The translations under genes and the position numbers were made by a program. The notes under the pieces are model-generated. The model saw only the letters and a list, made by a program, of their open reading frames with translations, was not told where the DNA came from and searched no databases. Below, in pieces: positions 9,701 to 19,505 of a stretch of DNA of 64,000 nt. Source of the stretch: CAZGUX01 sp964529305. Its GTDB lineage: Bacteria; Acidobacteriota; Terriglobia; Bryobacterales; Bryobacteraceae. The stretch lies in NCBI GenBank assembly GCA_964529305.1, contig CAZGUX010000197.1:1-64000 (forward strand), given 5' to 3'. How positions within the stretch are numbered: position 1 is the first letter of the stretch; each line of letters begins with the position of its first letter.

Positions 9701-9960
9701 CCGTCACCGGGTTCCGCTACGGGACCGCCGGCCGCAACATCCTCGAGGGCCCGGCCCTCAAGAATTTCGACCTCGGAGTTCACAAGGACTTCCGGCTCTT
9801 CGAGACCCACAGAATCGAGTTCCGGGGCGAGTTCTTTAATTCGCTGAACAACGTGAACTTCGGATTGCCGACGGCCAATGTAACCAGTCCGGCGTACGGA
9901 ACCATCGGCAGCGCCGGCGCCAGCCGCGAGGTCCAGTTCGCCTTGAAGTACGTCTTCTGA
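6748..9960 (+). CDS. Oar-like TonB-dependent receptor with N-terminal carboxypeptidase-regulatory-like domain
   Basis: This 1070-aa outer-membrane protein has a signal peptide (about 1-23, ending at LQAQ). A CarboxypepD_reg-like Ig fold follows (about 28-115: GTIEGTVHDSSGAAIPSAKV ... GRYVVLSLPAGEY), then a plug domain (about 120-250, with ELPLNGRSYAQLALLSP and IQEFKILQNSYSAEMGGRTG), then a large beta-barrel ending in an aromatic residue (LKYVF). This is the very expanded acidobacterial Oar/SusC-like type, thought to import oligosaccharides or peptides with TonB energy. No SusD-like lipoprotein is adjacent. The next genes downstream are eda and kdgK, which might hint at sugar-acid uptake, though a 215-bp gap with hairpins separates them. 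Confidence 0.93.
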   Translation: MNIRGVVLASAIALLSGGFSLQAQVSLGTGTIEGTVHDSSGAAIPSAKVEIRNTATGIERSVTADSTGRYVVLSLPAGEYEARAEVAGFRTTVRTGITLVIGRTAVVDFEMAVGQLTETVSVTEAPPLIEATHATLGEVVQNKQILELPLNGRSYAQLALLSPQVVQGGVGVGTRTQEGGVGTQGYFSISGSRPEGNQFTFNGINVTNEFTGGTIAYPPIDSIQEFKILQNSYSAEMGGRTGQVVLTSKGGTNDFHGSAYEFLRNDKLDANNFFLNLAGQPRRPLKQNQFGASLGGPIFVPRLYSGKNRSFFFFNYEAARIRRGSTSTTTVPTARMREGDLSELGRVIRDPVTGDPFANAVIPAARINPIARNAMRLADYPLPNVGGAIRNNYIIAPSARNDLNQIITRADHSFSEKDKVWGSVYWAKLDIGSPRFTLITGALQAVTTQAYSSSWTHIFQPNLLNDFKAGFNFVSQDVKNLAPQNISNADLGFPSNQNQPQARGISAGIPAFNPSGYGSIGAGAGPPQLFKTRHFQFADTLNWIRGAHTLRFGTDITREHEDQRFNPQIRGNYSFSGAYSGGDGFADYLLGIPSSAIREILQPTANIFESLHRGTHYYFFAQDDWKARSNLTINLGFRYEYNSPVVEARNRQANYYPRDGRIVRIEAPDSEFGPCLCIATKKNFGPRLGIAYRPGGSTKTVIRTGYGVFFAYVPYNTKQTLAFNTPQIDRQTVTNTVPAPSFDLSNTFIPTSLASAFSGFSHDLNFLDGMIQQWNFNIQREVVQSVMAEVSYAGSLAVHLDNNASLNAANPGPGALPPRRPIPNDRVVVSANNGSTATYHAFTTKVRKDFSKGLTFLSHFTFSKSLDNTSSQLSDFQDANNIRSNKGRSGFDVSKRFVASAVYEMPWGRGRKYLSDLHPVANAVLGGWMVTGIFTVQSGFWFSPTAANTIGIESGGVRADRLADGNLPGDQRARLRWFNTAAFVPVTGFRYGTAGRNILEGPALKNFDLGVHKDFRLFETHRIEFRGEFFNSLNNVNFGLPTANVTSPAYGTIGSAGASREVQFALKYVF

Positions 9961-9963
9961 CCT

Positions 9964-9997
9964 GGCCTGGGGGGGGCGCCCTCGCCCGCCCCAGGCC
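9964..9997 (+). terminator. GC-rich hairpin just after the Oar-like receptor
   Basis: GGCCTGGGG (9964-9972) and CCCCAGGCC (9989-9997) are exact reverse complements and start 4 nt after the receptor stop. No T-run follows, so it may act as an mRNA 3' stabiliser or weak terminator rather than a classic intrinsic terminator. Confidence 0.4.
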
Positions 9998-10023
9998 CCC
10001 CGGCCGGCTTTCTGCCTTCAGGG

Positions 10024-10054
10024 GCGCCGGGCGACGTAGTTTGTCGCCCGGCGC
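10024..10054. repeat. 31-bp palindromic repeat element, copy 1
   Basis: GCGCCGGGCGAC (10024-10035), loop GTAGTTT, GTCGCCCGGCGC (10043-10054). The same 31 bp occurs at 26232-26262 in inverse orientation with the loop also conserved, and a partial copy is at 26332-26357. It lies between the receptor and eda. The pattern is that of an intergenic REP-like dispersed palindrome. Confidence 0.7.
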
Positions 10055-10175
10055 ACTCCCCCCTTTCCTTCCCTCCACACCGTTCATCGAACTCCGCAAT
10101 CAGATTCGCGACAATCGGGATAGCCGGGCAGGAGCGCCGCAGGCCGCTTTCGCCGGCGACTGGAGATATTCACTT

Positions 10176-10829
10176 ATGGCCGACAGGCAGACGATACTGA
10201 ACTCATTGAAAGACACGGGCGTGGTTGCCGTCATCCGCGCCGACAAAGCCGACGATCTGATCGACGTCGGCCGCGCCTTGAGACAAGGCGGCGTCAAGTT
10301 CATCGAGATCACGATGACGGTGCCGGGCGCTCTCGCGGTGATCGAGAAAGCCACCGTCGCTCTGAAGGACGACGACGTCTACATCGGCGCCGGCACCGTG
10401 CTGGATGCCGAAACCGCAAGGCAAGCCATTCTCGCCGGGGCCAACTACGTCGTGTCCCCGGTTTTTCGTCCCGACCTGGTCGCCATCTGTAAGCGCTACA
10501 GCGTCGCCGTGATGCCAGGCGCTCTTACGCCCACCGAGGTCCTGAACGCGTGGGAAGCCGGAGCGGACATCGTCAAGATCTTTCCCGCCGGCGTCGGCGG
10601 ACCGCAGTTCTTCAAAGACCTGAAAGGACCTTTCCCGCACATCGAGATCATGCCCACGGGCGCGGTGAATCGCAAGACCTGCCCGGAGTTCATCAAGGCG
10701 GGAGCGTGCGCTGTCGGTGTCGGCGGCGAATTGGCAGGAAAACCCCTCATCGCCGCGCGGGATTTCACGACGATCGCCCAGAATGCCCGGGACTTTATCG
10801 CGCTGGTCGAGCAGGGCCGGACTCGATGA
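10176..10829 (+). CDS. eda: 2-keto-3-deoxy-6-phosphogluconate aldolase
   Basis: This 217-aa cytosolic class I aldolase cleaves KDPG to pyruvate and glyceraldehyde-3-phosphate in the Entner-Doudoroff and hexuronate routes. The start is MADRQTIL, preceded by GGAG about 10 nt upstream; the longer open frame to 10041 runs through the palindrome and is rejected. Family motifs are present: VVAVIRADKADD, KFIEITMTVPGAL, YIGAGTVLDAE, NYVVSPVF and ADIVKIFPAG, in which the lysine is the Schiff-base residue. PTGAVN near the C-terminus is the phosphate-binding region. It is followed after 15 nt by kdgK, so the pair forms a 2-keto-3-deoxygluconate utilisation operon. 2-Keto-3-deoxygalactonate-6-phosphate activity cannot be excluded. 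Confidence 0.92.
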   Translation: MADRQTILNSLKDTGVVAVIRADKADDLIDVGRALRQGGVKFIEITMTVPGALAVIEKATVALKDDDVYIGAGTVLDAETARQAILAGANYVVSPVFRPDLVAICKRYSVAVMPGALTPTEVLNAWEAGADIVKIFPAGVGGPQFFKDLKGPFPHIEIMPTGAVNRKTCPEFIKAGACAVGVGGELAGKPLIAARDFTTIAQNARDFIALVEQGRTR

Positions 10830-10844
10830 CAACGGGAGAACGAC

Positions 10845-11876
10845 ATGAACGACTCGAAGAAAGCCGTCTTCTTTGGCGAACTGTTGATGCGGTTGGCCAC
10901 CAGGCGCTACGAGCGCTTCGTGCAGGCCCGGGAGTTTGAGGTTGCCTACACCGGAGCCGAGGCCAATGCCGCCGTCTCGCTGGCGAACTACGGTTTGGCC
11001 TCGTATGTGGTGTCGGTGGTGCCCGACACGGAGATCGGACAGGCTTGTATTGATTTCGTCCGGCAGTTCGGCGTCAACACCGATTACGTGCTGCGGAGTG
11101 GCAAGCGGTTAGGGACGTTCTACCTCGAATCGGGTGCGTCGCAGCGTCCCTCCAAGGTCATCTACGACCGGGCCGGCAGTTCCATCACTGAACTGGCGCC
11201 CGGCACGGTGAACTGGGACGAGGTCTTCGCCGGCAAGCACTGGTTTCATTGGTCGGGTACGGCCCCGGCCTTGAGCGACCCCATGGCCGCCACCACCCGA
11301 GAAAGCTGCCAGGCGGCCAAACGCCAAGGGCTCACCGTGAGCTGCGACCTCAACTATCGCCGCAAACTCTGGTCGCCTGAAAAGGCGCGCGCTGTGATGA
11401 GCGACCTGATGCAGTATGTCGATGTGTTGATCGGGAACGAGGAAGACTCGGCAATCGTCCTGGGCGTCGCCGCGAAGGGCGTGGACGTTGCGCAGGGAAC
11501 CCTGGACGCCGGCCGCTACCAGGAGGTCGCCGCGGAACTCCATCGCCGCTTTGGCTTCAAGTACGTCGCCACCACCTTACGCGAGAGTCTCTCGGCCTCG
11601 GAGAATGGCTGGTCGTGCCTGCTCTCCGATGGGAACGAGTGCTACCTCAGCCGCAAATACCGGATCTGGATTGTCGATCGCGTGGGCGGCGGCGATTCCT
11701 TTTCGGGAGGATTGATCTACGGATTGCTGACCGGCATGAACGGTCAGGAGACGGTCGAGTTCGCCGCGGCGGCGTCGTGCCTGAAGCATTCCATCCACGG
11801 CGACTTCAACCACGTCTCGAAGGAAGAGGTGCTGGCGCTTGTGGGCGGCAGCGGGTCAGGCCGGATTCAACGCTGA
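10845..11876 (+). CDS. kdgK: PfkB-family sugar kinase, probable 2-keto-3-deoxygluconate kinase
   Basis: This 343-aa cytosolic ribokinase/PfkB-fold kinase opens with FFGELLMRLATRR and YTGAEANAAVSLANYGL, the sugar-binding region with the conserved N. SCDLNYRRKLW lies in the middle. VDRVGGGDSFSGGLIYGLL near the C-terminus is the ATP/anion-hole motif with the catalytic Asp in GGGDSF. Placement 15 nt after eda, with a GGGAGA ribosome binding site, makes phosphorylation of 2-keto-3-deoxygluconate the likely reaction. The gene ends one base before the convergent VWA gene. Fructokinase or another sugar kinase is the alternative on sequence alone. Confidence 0.85.
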   Translation: MNDSKKAVFFGELLMRLATRRYERFVQAREFEVAYTGAEANAAVSLANYGLASYVVSVVPDTEIGQACIDFVRQFGVNTDYVLRSGKRLGTFYLESGASQRPSKVIYDRAGSSITELAPGTVNWDEVFAGKHWFHWSGTAPALSDPMAATTRESCQAAKRQGLTVSCDLNYRRKLWSPEKARAVMSDLMQYVDVLIGNEEDSAIVLGVAAKGVDVAQGTLDAGRYQEVAAELHRRFGFKYVATTLRESLSASENGWSCLLSDGNECYLSRKYRIWIVDRVGGGDSFSGGLIYGLLTGMNGQETVEFAAAASCLKHSIHGDFNHVSKEEVLALVGGSGSGRIQR

Positions 11877-11877
11877 C

Positions 11878-13116
<1,239 letters not shown>

Positions 13117-13140
13117 TTCCCGGCTCCTTTGTTGTGGGGC

Positions 13141-13177
13141 GGGCCCCCCGGCCCGCCGCCGGCCCCCTGGCCGGCGC
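13141..13177. repeat. Two tandem GC hairpins between the ATPase and VWA genes
   Basis: GCGGGCC-CCCC-GGCCCGC (13141-13158) is followed directly by GCCGGCC-CCCT-GGCCGGC (13160-13177). Each stem is 7 bp and perfect. They lie in the 97-nt gap of the ATPase-VWA pair and could act as a processing or attenuation site that sets the ratio of the two proteins. They may simply be another dispersed palindrome. Confidence 0.45.
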
Positions 13178-13213
13178 TCTTGGGTGACCCGCCTCCCGGC
13201 CCGCGCCGGGCTG

Positions 13214-14710
13214 CTAGTTGAACTGGCGCCGGTAGCGCCCCTTGTTGCCCTCTTCTTTCGGAGCCGCGTCCCGCCGTTTCTCTTCGGCGACGAATCCGAG
13301 TTCTTCGTTGCGGTTGATGCGCCGGTGAGCGTACAGGCCCTCGAGAACGAACTCGGCGGCGGAGGCGCGCAGGGCGTCGGACTCGTTGGCGCCCAGGCCC
13401 AGCGCCCCGACCTTTTCGAACAGGCCCTGAATCCTGGTCAACTCGCCCACCATCGCGGCCGCGTCCACGGTCTCGTCGAGGCGCAACGACCCGCCCATGT
13501 CGAACCATTGGATGATCTGGCTGACGTTGACGCCCTCGAAGTAGGTCTTATAGACGGCGCCGACCGCGCTCCGGATCAGTTCCCGGGCGACCGTGTCGCC
13601 TCCCTTCAATTCGCCCTCATACTCCAACTCGAGCTTGCCCGTGATCGATGGCAGGGCCGCGTAGAGATCCAGCACACGGGGAACCGCGATCGCCTCACGG
13701 GCGAGCATCGCCCTCCGCTCGGCGTTCGAGACCACGTTCTCCATGACGCTGATCGGAAGCCGCTGCGAGACGCCGGACCGCTTGTCCACCCGTTTGTCCT
13801 CGCGCGCCAGAAACGCCAACTGCTCGACGGTCTCGCGAATGAACTTGGGCACCTGAATCTCTACCGCGGACTGACGCCGCAGCCAGGCTTCCTGTTCGGT
13901 AATCTCCATCCCCTGTTCGAGCGCCAGAGGATAATGCGTCCGAATCTCGCTTCCGATGCGATCCTTGAGCGGCGTGATGATCTTGCCTCGCGCGGTGTAG
14001 TCTTCCGGGTTGGCCGTGAACACCAGCATTACGTCGATGGGCAGGCGAATGGGATAGCCCTTAATTTGCACATCGCCTTCCTGCATGATGTTGAACAGAC
14101 CCACCTGGATCTTGCCGGCAAGATCCGGCAGTTCGTTGATGGCGAAAATGCCGCGGTTGGCGCGGGGCAGCAGCCCGTAGTGGATGGTCAGCTCGTCGGC
14201 GAGTTCGTGGCCGCCCCGGGCGGCCTTGATCGGGTCGATGTCGCCGATCATGTCGGCGATGGTCACATCCGGCGTCGCCAGTTTTTCCACGTAACGCTGT
14301 TCCCGGTGGAGCCACCCGATGGGCGTGTTGTCGCCCATCTCGGCGATCAGGTCGCGCGCGGTGCGGGATAGCGGCCGATAGGGATGATCGTGAATTTCCG
14401 ACCCTGCGATGTACGGAGTCCATTCATCGAGCAGGGTGGTGAGCAGCCGGATGAGACGGGTTTTGGCTTGGCCTCGAAGGCCTAACAGAATAAAGTTGTG
14501 CCGCGACAGGATGGCATTGATCACCTGGGGCGCCACCGTGTCGTCGTAGCCGACGATTCCTGGAAACAGCGTGCCGCCCTGCTTCAGACGGCAGATCAGG
14601 TTTTCGCGGAGCTCGTCCTTGACGCCCCGGCTGGCCATGCGCTCCTCCGAAAAAGAACTTTTTCGAAGAGCGCCGAGAGTGCGCGGATAATCGGAAGGTA
14701 CCTGGGTCAT
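13214..14710 (-). CDS. MoxR / magnesium-chelatase-like AAA ATPase
   Basis: The start MTQVPSDYPRTLGALRKS at 14710 (498 aa) matches family N-termini as I recall them. An ATG at 14638 with a strong GGAGGAG is an alternative that would trim 24 residues. The nucleotide-binding P-loop is LLGLRGQAKTRLIRLL. GIFAINELPDLAGKIQ occupies the Walker B position, with N-E-L where D-E is usual. FTANPEDYTARG is the sensor 1 region and LKDRIGSEIRTHYPL follows. VEKLATPDVTIADMIGDIDP is the family's characteristic insert. The partner VWA gene follows after 97 nt. Predicted role: cytosolic ATP-driven remodelling or metal-insertion chaperone working through the VWA protein. Confidence 0.87.
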   Translation of the reverse strand: MTQVPSDYPRTLGALRKSSFSEERMASRGVKDELRENLICRLKQGGTLFPGIVGYDDTVAPQVINAILSRHNFILLGLRGQAKTRLIRLLTTLLDEWTPYIAGSEIHDHPYRPLSRTARDLIAEMGDNTPIGWLHREQRYVEKLATPDVTIADMIGDIDPIKAARGGHELADELTIHYGLLPRANRGIFAINELPDLAGKIQVGLFNIMQEGDVQIKGYPIRLPIDVMLVFTANPEDYTARGKIITPLKDRIGSEIRTHYPLALEQGMEITEQEAWLRRQSAVEIQVPKFIRETVEQLAFLAREDKRVDKRSGVSQRLPISVMENVVSNAERRAMLAREAIAVPRVLDLYAALPSITGKLELEYEGELKGGDTVARELIRSAVGAVYKTYFEGVNVSQIIQWFDMGGSLRLDETVDAAAMVGELTRIQGLFEKVGALGLGANESDALRASAAEFVLEGLYAHRRINRNEELGFVAEEKRRDAAPKEEGNKGRYRRQFN

Positions 14711-14805
14711 GCCTGCGCCTCGAAGCTTGGGCAACATTGTAGCAGGCAGACTCGTTCACCACGCTTTCCCCTTGCAGATTCGCCAGAGGATTTTAACGCG
14801 CCCGG

Positions 14806-14835
14806 TTGCGGAAGCGCGGCCGGGTTACGTACAAT
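14806..14835 (+). promoter_or_regulatory. Putative sigma-70 promoter for the cytochrome-DUF1549/1553 gene
   Basis: TTGCGG (14806-14811), 18-bp spacer, TACAAT (14830-14835), pointing toward the GTG start at 14865. It lies in the divergent region with the AAA ATPase gene. Confidence 0.4.
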
Positions 14836-14864
14836 CCAGCCCAAAGGCGGGAAATACGCTGAAG

Positions 14865-17800
14865 GTGAATCGCATCGGACTGCTGGGATCGTGCTGGCTC
14901 GCGGCCTCGCTGGGGGCGCAAGCACCGGACTCGAGCGAGTTCTTCGAAAAACAGGTGAGGCCTCTGCTGGTCTCCCGATGCCATTCGTGCCACAGCAGCC
15001 GTGGGAAGACGAAGTTCGCCGGTCTCGCGCTCGACACGGCCGCTGGTTTGCGGAGAGGGAGCGACGCGGGTCCGGTAGTGATTGCTGGCAAGCCGGAAGA
15101 GAGCCGCCTGTTGTTGGCCGTTCGAGGGAAGTTGCCGGCGCGGATGCCCCCCACCGGACCTTTGAGCGAGAGCGAGATAGCGGTGCTCGAGCGCTGGGTG
15201 GCGATGGGCGCTCCTTGGCCGGCTGAAGCGTCCTCCCCGGCGCCCCTCGTATCGTTTGATCTCGAAACTCGAAAACGGGGACACTGGGCCTGGCAAGCGG
15301 TTCGGGCGGTGGACCCGCCCGCCGTGCGGGACGGCGCGTGGCCGACACAGCCGGTCGACCGTTTCCTGCTGGCTGCGATGGAAGCGCGCTCTCTGCGGCC
15401 GGCTGCTCCCGCCGAGCGGCGCACCTGGATCCGGCGCGTCTCCTTCGATCTGACGGGATTGCCTCCGGCCCCCGAGGAGATCCGCGCCTTCGAACAGGAC
15501 ACCGCTCCGGACGCTCATGCGAAGGTGGTCGACCGGCTGCTCGAGTCGCCACGATTTGGCGAGCGCTGGGCGCGGCACTGGATGGACCTGGTCCGCTACA
15601 GCGAATCGCACGGCAGCGAAGGCGATCCCGACATTCCGATGGCCTGGCGCTATCGCGACTACCTCATCCGGGCTCTCAACCAGGACGTGCCGTACGACCA
15701 GATGATCCGCGAACACCTGGCGGGCGACCTGTTGCCCACGCCCCGGTTGAATCGCGAGGAGCGCCTGAACGAGTCCATGCTGGGCGTCGCCAACCTGCGC
15801 ATGGTCGAGCACGGGTTTCAGCCCGTCGATCCGTGGGAGGACCGCATCAAGTGGACCGACAACCAGATCGATGTCTTCTCAAAAGCCTTCCAGGGACTGA
15901 CGATTTCCTGCGCCCGCTGCCACGATCACAAGTTCGACGCGATCAGCCAGGAAGATTACTATGCGCTGTTCAGCGTGCTGGGCGGAGCGCGGCCGACCCA
16001 GACGGCGGTGGATCTCCCCGAAGACCTGAATCGCCATCACGATGAACTGCTGCGCCAAAAGCGCGGAATCCGGGCGGCGCTGGCGGCCCGGTGGCGCGGC
16101 GAAATCGGGGAATTGCGGGGACGCCTGCAAGCGAAGACTCCCGATCTCGAAGGCCCGTTCGGTCCCTGGTATTCCCTGCGCGACAAGCAGGGGGCAACCT
16201 TTCAGGATGCGTGGCTAGCCTTTCGGGCCGCGGCGGAACAGGACGCCCGCTCGCGGGCCGAGTTCAACCGGAGCCACTTCCGCAAGGTGTGGGACCTGCG
16301 CGAGGACTACGCCAAGTGGGTGGGCCGCGGCTCCGGCTTGACGCCCGATGCCTCCCGGCCCGGGGAGTTTCAAATTCTGCCCGAGGGGCCTCGCATCCTC
16401 AGCGGGATCTATCCGGGAGGCGTGTATTCGCATACGCTCTCGACGCGTCACAACGCCGTACTGACGTCCCCGCGTTTCCGGATCGAGAGCGACTTCCTCA
16501 GCATGCGCATGTTGGGAGGCAACTTCAGCTCCGCGCAACTCATTATTGAAAACTACGCGGTGCCCCGAGGCGGCATCTACCTGATGCGGTTCAGTCCCAA
16601 GGGCGACCAGATGGGCTGGGGACGTTGGGACACCACGTTCTGGAAGGGATTCACGGCCTACCTGGAGTTCGCCACGCGCGACGATGTCACCTTGTTCCAA
16701 CTCGACGAGGAGGACGCCAAGAAGAAGCCGCGGCCAGAGCCCGCGCGGGATGGCTGCTCGTACTTCGGCGCGCAGCGAGTCTACGTTCACAACTCCAAGG
16801 AGACGCCGAAGGACGAACTGGTTCCCGCGGCCCTCGTACTAAACGAAGTGCCACCGCCCGGCGCCGATGGGCTCATTGAGATGTATCAGCGGCTGCTCGG
16901 TCAAGCGATCGATGGTTGGGAGAAGGATCGCCTGAACGAGGAGCAGGCCGCGCTACTCGACTACTGCGTTCGCGCGAACCTGTTCGCGTCGACGATCGGC
17001 GAGCCGGACGCCGTAGCTCCGCTCGTGTCGGAGTACCGGCGCCTGGAGAGGGAGATCCCCGTCGCCAGGAGAGCGCCGGGCGTGCTGGAAGAAGGGGCGG
17101 CGGATCAACCTCTGCTGGTTCGCGGCAATCACAAAAATCCGGGACGGCCCGTCAGCCCCCGGTATCTGAAGGCTCTGGGAGGGGACCCCTTTCGGGAACG
17201 TGGCAGGGCGCGGCTTCTCCTGGCCGGGCGGGTCGCCTCCGCGGAGAATCCTCTGACCTCCCGCGTGATGGTCAACCGCATCTGGGCACACCTGTTCGGC
17301 GCGGGTCTGGTGAAAACGGTCGACAACTTCGGCAAGCTGGGCGAGACTCCATCGCATCCGGAACTGCTCGACTGGCTGGCGGGGCGCTTTGTCCGCGACG
17401 GGTGGTCGATCAAGAAGATGATTCGCCTGCTGGCCACATCCCAAGCCTACCGGATGAGCAGTCAGGCATCGCCGGAAGCGCTACGGGACGACCCCGGCAA
17501 CCGTTGGATTTCCCGCATGCCGGTGCGCCGTCTGGAGGCCGAAGCGATCCGCGACGCGATGCTCGCGGTGTCGGGCGAGTTGGACCCGGCGATGTACGGT
17601 CCTCCAGTCGACACATATTATGTCCACGACACCGGAAAGACGAAAGGCGACAAGCCCAAAGGGCCGCTCGACGGCAACGGCCGGCGCAGCATCTACCTCG
17701 AGGTTCGCCGCAACGTGACCAATCCGTTTCTGGAAGTCTTCGATGTGCCCAAGCCGTCGACGACGCGAGGAGAGCGCGACCGCACGAATGTGCCTGCCCA

Positions 17801-18071
17801 GCCACTCGCCCTGATGAACAGTCCCTTCGTCATCGAGCAGGCCGGGAAGTGGGCCCGGAGAATCACGGCGGAACGTCCCGCGTCCGGCCGCATCGCAGCG
17901 ATGTGGGAGCGGGCCTTGGGACGGCCGCCCACGGCCAGTGAGCGGGATCAGGCCTGGTCGCTGATCGAATCCCTCGCCGCCGAGCAGCAGGTACCGGTGG
18001 AGAGTGTGGTGGTGTGGCGCGACTTCGCGCAGGCGATCTTCAACCTGAAGGAGTTCCTCTATGTACGGTAG
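14865..18071 (+). CDS. Planctomycete-type cytochrome c / DUF1549 / DUF1553 surface protein
   Basis: The GTG at 14865 (1068 aa) is chosen because the signal peptide VNRIGLLGSCWLAASLGAQA begins there; the frame is open to 14709 but has no signal before this. A PSCyt1-type cytochrome module follows with RCHSCHS (C39, C42, H43) and GKPEESRLL...MPPTGPLSESE. DUF1549 (about 180-390) has a second CXXCH, CARCHDHKFD, starting at C349. A large insert (about 390-760) contains FFEKQV-unrelated beta-rich sequence around DFLSMRMLGGNFSSAQLIIE. DUF1553 (about 790-1040) has SRVMVNRIWAHLFGAGLV and SHPELLDWLA. The stop overlaps the DUF1501 start by 11 nt. It is probably an exported heme protein acting with DUF1501; the reaction is unknown. 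Confidence 0.88.
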   Translation: MNRIGLLGSCWLAASLGAQAPDSSEFFEKQVRPLLVSRCHSCHSSRGKTKFAGLALDTAAGLRRGSDAGPVVIAGKPEESRLLLAVRGKLPARMPPTGPLSESEIAVLERWVAMGAPWPAEASSPAPLVSFDLETRKRGHWAWQAVRAVDPPAVRDGAWPTQPVDRFLLAAMEARSLRPAAPAERRTWIRRVSFDLTGLPPAPEEIRAFEQDTAPDAHAKVVDRLLESPRFGERWARHWMDLVRYSESHGSEGDPDIPMAWRYRDYLIRALNQDVPYDQMIREHLAGDLLPTPRLNREERLNESMLGVANLRMVEHGFQPVDPWEDRIKWTDNQIDVFSKAFQGLTISCARCHDHKFDAISQEDYYALFSVLGGARPTQTAVDLPEDLNRHHDELLRQKRGIRAALAARWRGEIGELRGRLQAKTPDLEGPFGPWYSLRDKQGATFQDAWLAFRAAAEQDARSRAEFNRSHFRKVWDLREDYAKWVGRGSGLTPDASRPGEFQILPEGPRILSGIYPGGVYSHTLSTRHNAVLTSPRFRIESDFLSMRMLGGNFSSAQLIIENYAVPRGGIYLMRFSPKGDQMGWGRWDTTFWKGFTAYLEFATRDDVTLFQLDEEDAKKKPRPEPARDGCSYFGAQRVYVHNSKETPKDELVPAALVLNEVPPPGADGLIEMYQRLLGQAIDGWEKDRLNEEQAALLDYCVRANLFASTIGEPDAVAPLVSEYRRLEREIPVARRAPGVLEEGAADQPLLVRGNHKNPGRPVSPRYLKALGGDPFRERGRARLLLAGRVASAENPLTSRVMVNRIWAHLFGAGLVKTVDNFGKLGETPSHPELLDWLAGRFVRDGWSIKKMIRLLATSQAYRMSSQASPEALRDDPGNRWISRMPVRRLEAEAIRDAMLAVSGELDPAMYGPPVDTYYVHDTGKTKGDKPKGPLDGNGRRSIYLEVRRNVTNPFLEVFDVPKPSTTRGERDRTNVPAQPLALMNSPFVIEQAGKWARRITAERPASGRIAAMWERALGRPPTASERDQAWSLIESLAAEQQVPVESVVVWRDFAQAIFNLKEFLYVR

Positions 18072-19485
18072 CCGTCCCATCGCGGTCTCCCGCCGGGAGA
18101 TGCTGGCGCGCGCCTCGAACGGATTCGGCCTGCTGGCCCTCACCGGCCTCCTGTCCGGCCAGACGCGAAGGCCGGAGCCGAACCCTTTGGCCCCCCGCAA
18201 GCCGCATTTTGCGCCCAAGGTCAAGCACGTGATCTTCTGCTTCATGTCCGGAGGCGTCTCGCACATCGATTCCTTCGACCCGAAACCCCGGCTGGACAAA
18301 GAAGCCGGGCAGCCCATGCCGATGCCCATCGAGCGGACGATGTTCAACCAGAACGGAAACATCTTCCCGAGTCCCTGGAAGTTTCGCAACTACGGGCGAT
18401 GCGGCATGCCCATCAGTGACCTGTTTCCGCACATGGGATCGTGCGCCGACGATCTGGCGGTGATTCGCTCCATGACCGTGAAGTTCATGGAGCATGCGCA
18501 GGCGAACTTCTATTTCCACTGCGGCCAGCCCTTCGCGGGCTTTCCCAGCACCGGTGCCTGGACCACCTATGGGTTGGGGAATCTGACGGAGAACCTGCCG
18601 GGGTTTGTCGTCTTGGGCAGCGGCGAGATCCCGCTGGGCGGTATCAACGTCTTTGGCAACGGATTCCTTCCGGCGATCCATCAGGGGTCGTTCCTCTATC
18701 CGGAGCGGGAAGAACCCTTGCAGGATATCCGGCCCAAAGAGGCCGACCGCCTGCAGCGCCGCAAGCTGTCGTTCATTGAATCGGTCGACCGGGGCTTTCT
18801 GGGCGCGGCCGGCGCGGATCCGCAGATCGAGGCGGCGATTGCCAACTATGAAATCGCCTACCGCATGCAGTCCGCCGTTCCGGAATTGGTTGACTTACGG
18901 GGCGAGACCGAAGCGACGCGGAAGCTGTACGGAATGGATTCGGAGAATCCTGGCAAGGCCGCGTATGCACGCCAGTGCCTGCTCGCGCGCAGGCTGGTTG
19001 AGCGCGGGGTTCGTTTTGTCGAACTGACGATTGTTCCTCCCAAAGGTCTGGGCGGCGGCAACTCGTGGGACCAGCACGGCAAGCTGAAAGAAGGTCACAC
19101 CGATAACGCGTTTCACGTCGATCAACCGATCGCGGGGCTGATCAAAGACCTGAAGGCTCGGGGGCTGTTCGACGAGACGCTGGTCATCTGGTCGGGCGAG
19201 TTTGGCCGCACGCCCTTCTCGCAAGGTAAAGATGGGCGGGATCACAATCCGTTCGGCTTCAGCTTGTGGCTAGCCGGAGGCGGCGTCAAGGGCGGGACGA
19301 TCTACGGGCAGACGGATGAATATGGATATCACGTGGTCGAGAATCCGCTGACGATTCACGATCTGCACGCCACGATCCTGCACCTGATGGGAATCGACCA
19401 CGAGCGGCTGACGTTTCGCTTCGGCGGCCGCGACTTCCGCCTGACCGACGTCCACGGCCGGGTGATCCGCGAAATTCTGACGTGA
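18061..19485 (+). CDS. DUF1501 family Tat-exported sulfatase-like protein (cytochrome-type cluster 2)
   Basis: This 474-aa protein has a Tat-like signal, VSRREMLARASNGFGLLALTG. MSGGVSHIDSFDPKP carries the first conserved Asp residues of the family. LLARRLVERGVRFVEL, GEFGRTPFSQ and GRDHNPFGFSLWLAGGGVKG are the middle and C-terminal motifs. The GFSLWLAGGGVKGG ending is shared with the DUF1501 of the 39.7-44.1 kb cluster but not with the PPC-cluster members. The gene overlaps the preceding cytochrome-DUF1549/1553 gene by 11 nt, indicating coupled translation. Confidence 0.9.
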   Translation: MYGSRPIAVSRREMLARASNGFGLLALTGLLSGQTRRPEPNPLAPRKPHFAPKVKHVIFCFMSGGVSHIDSFDPKPRLDKEAGQPMPMPIERTMFNQNGNIFPSPWKFRNYGRCGMPISDLFPHMGSCADDLAVIRSMTVKFMEHAQANFYFHCGQPFAGFPSTGAWTTYGLGNLTENLPGFVVLGSGEIPLGGINVFGNGFLPAIHQGSFLYPEREEPLQDIRPKEADRLQRRKLSFIESVDRGFLGAAGADPQIEAAIANYEIAYRMQSAVPELVDLRGETEATRKLYGMDSENPGKAAYARQCLLARRLVERGVRFVELTIVPPKGLGGGNSWDQHGKLKEGHTDNAFHVDQPIAGLIKDLKARGLFDETLVIWSGEFGRTPFSQGKDGRDHNPFGFSLWLAGGGVKGGTIYGQTDEYGYHVVENPLTIHDLHATILHLMGIDHERLTFRFGGRDFRLTDVHGRVIREILT

Positions 19486-19505
19486 TCGGAAGCCGGGGCG
19501 CGACG

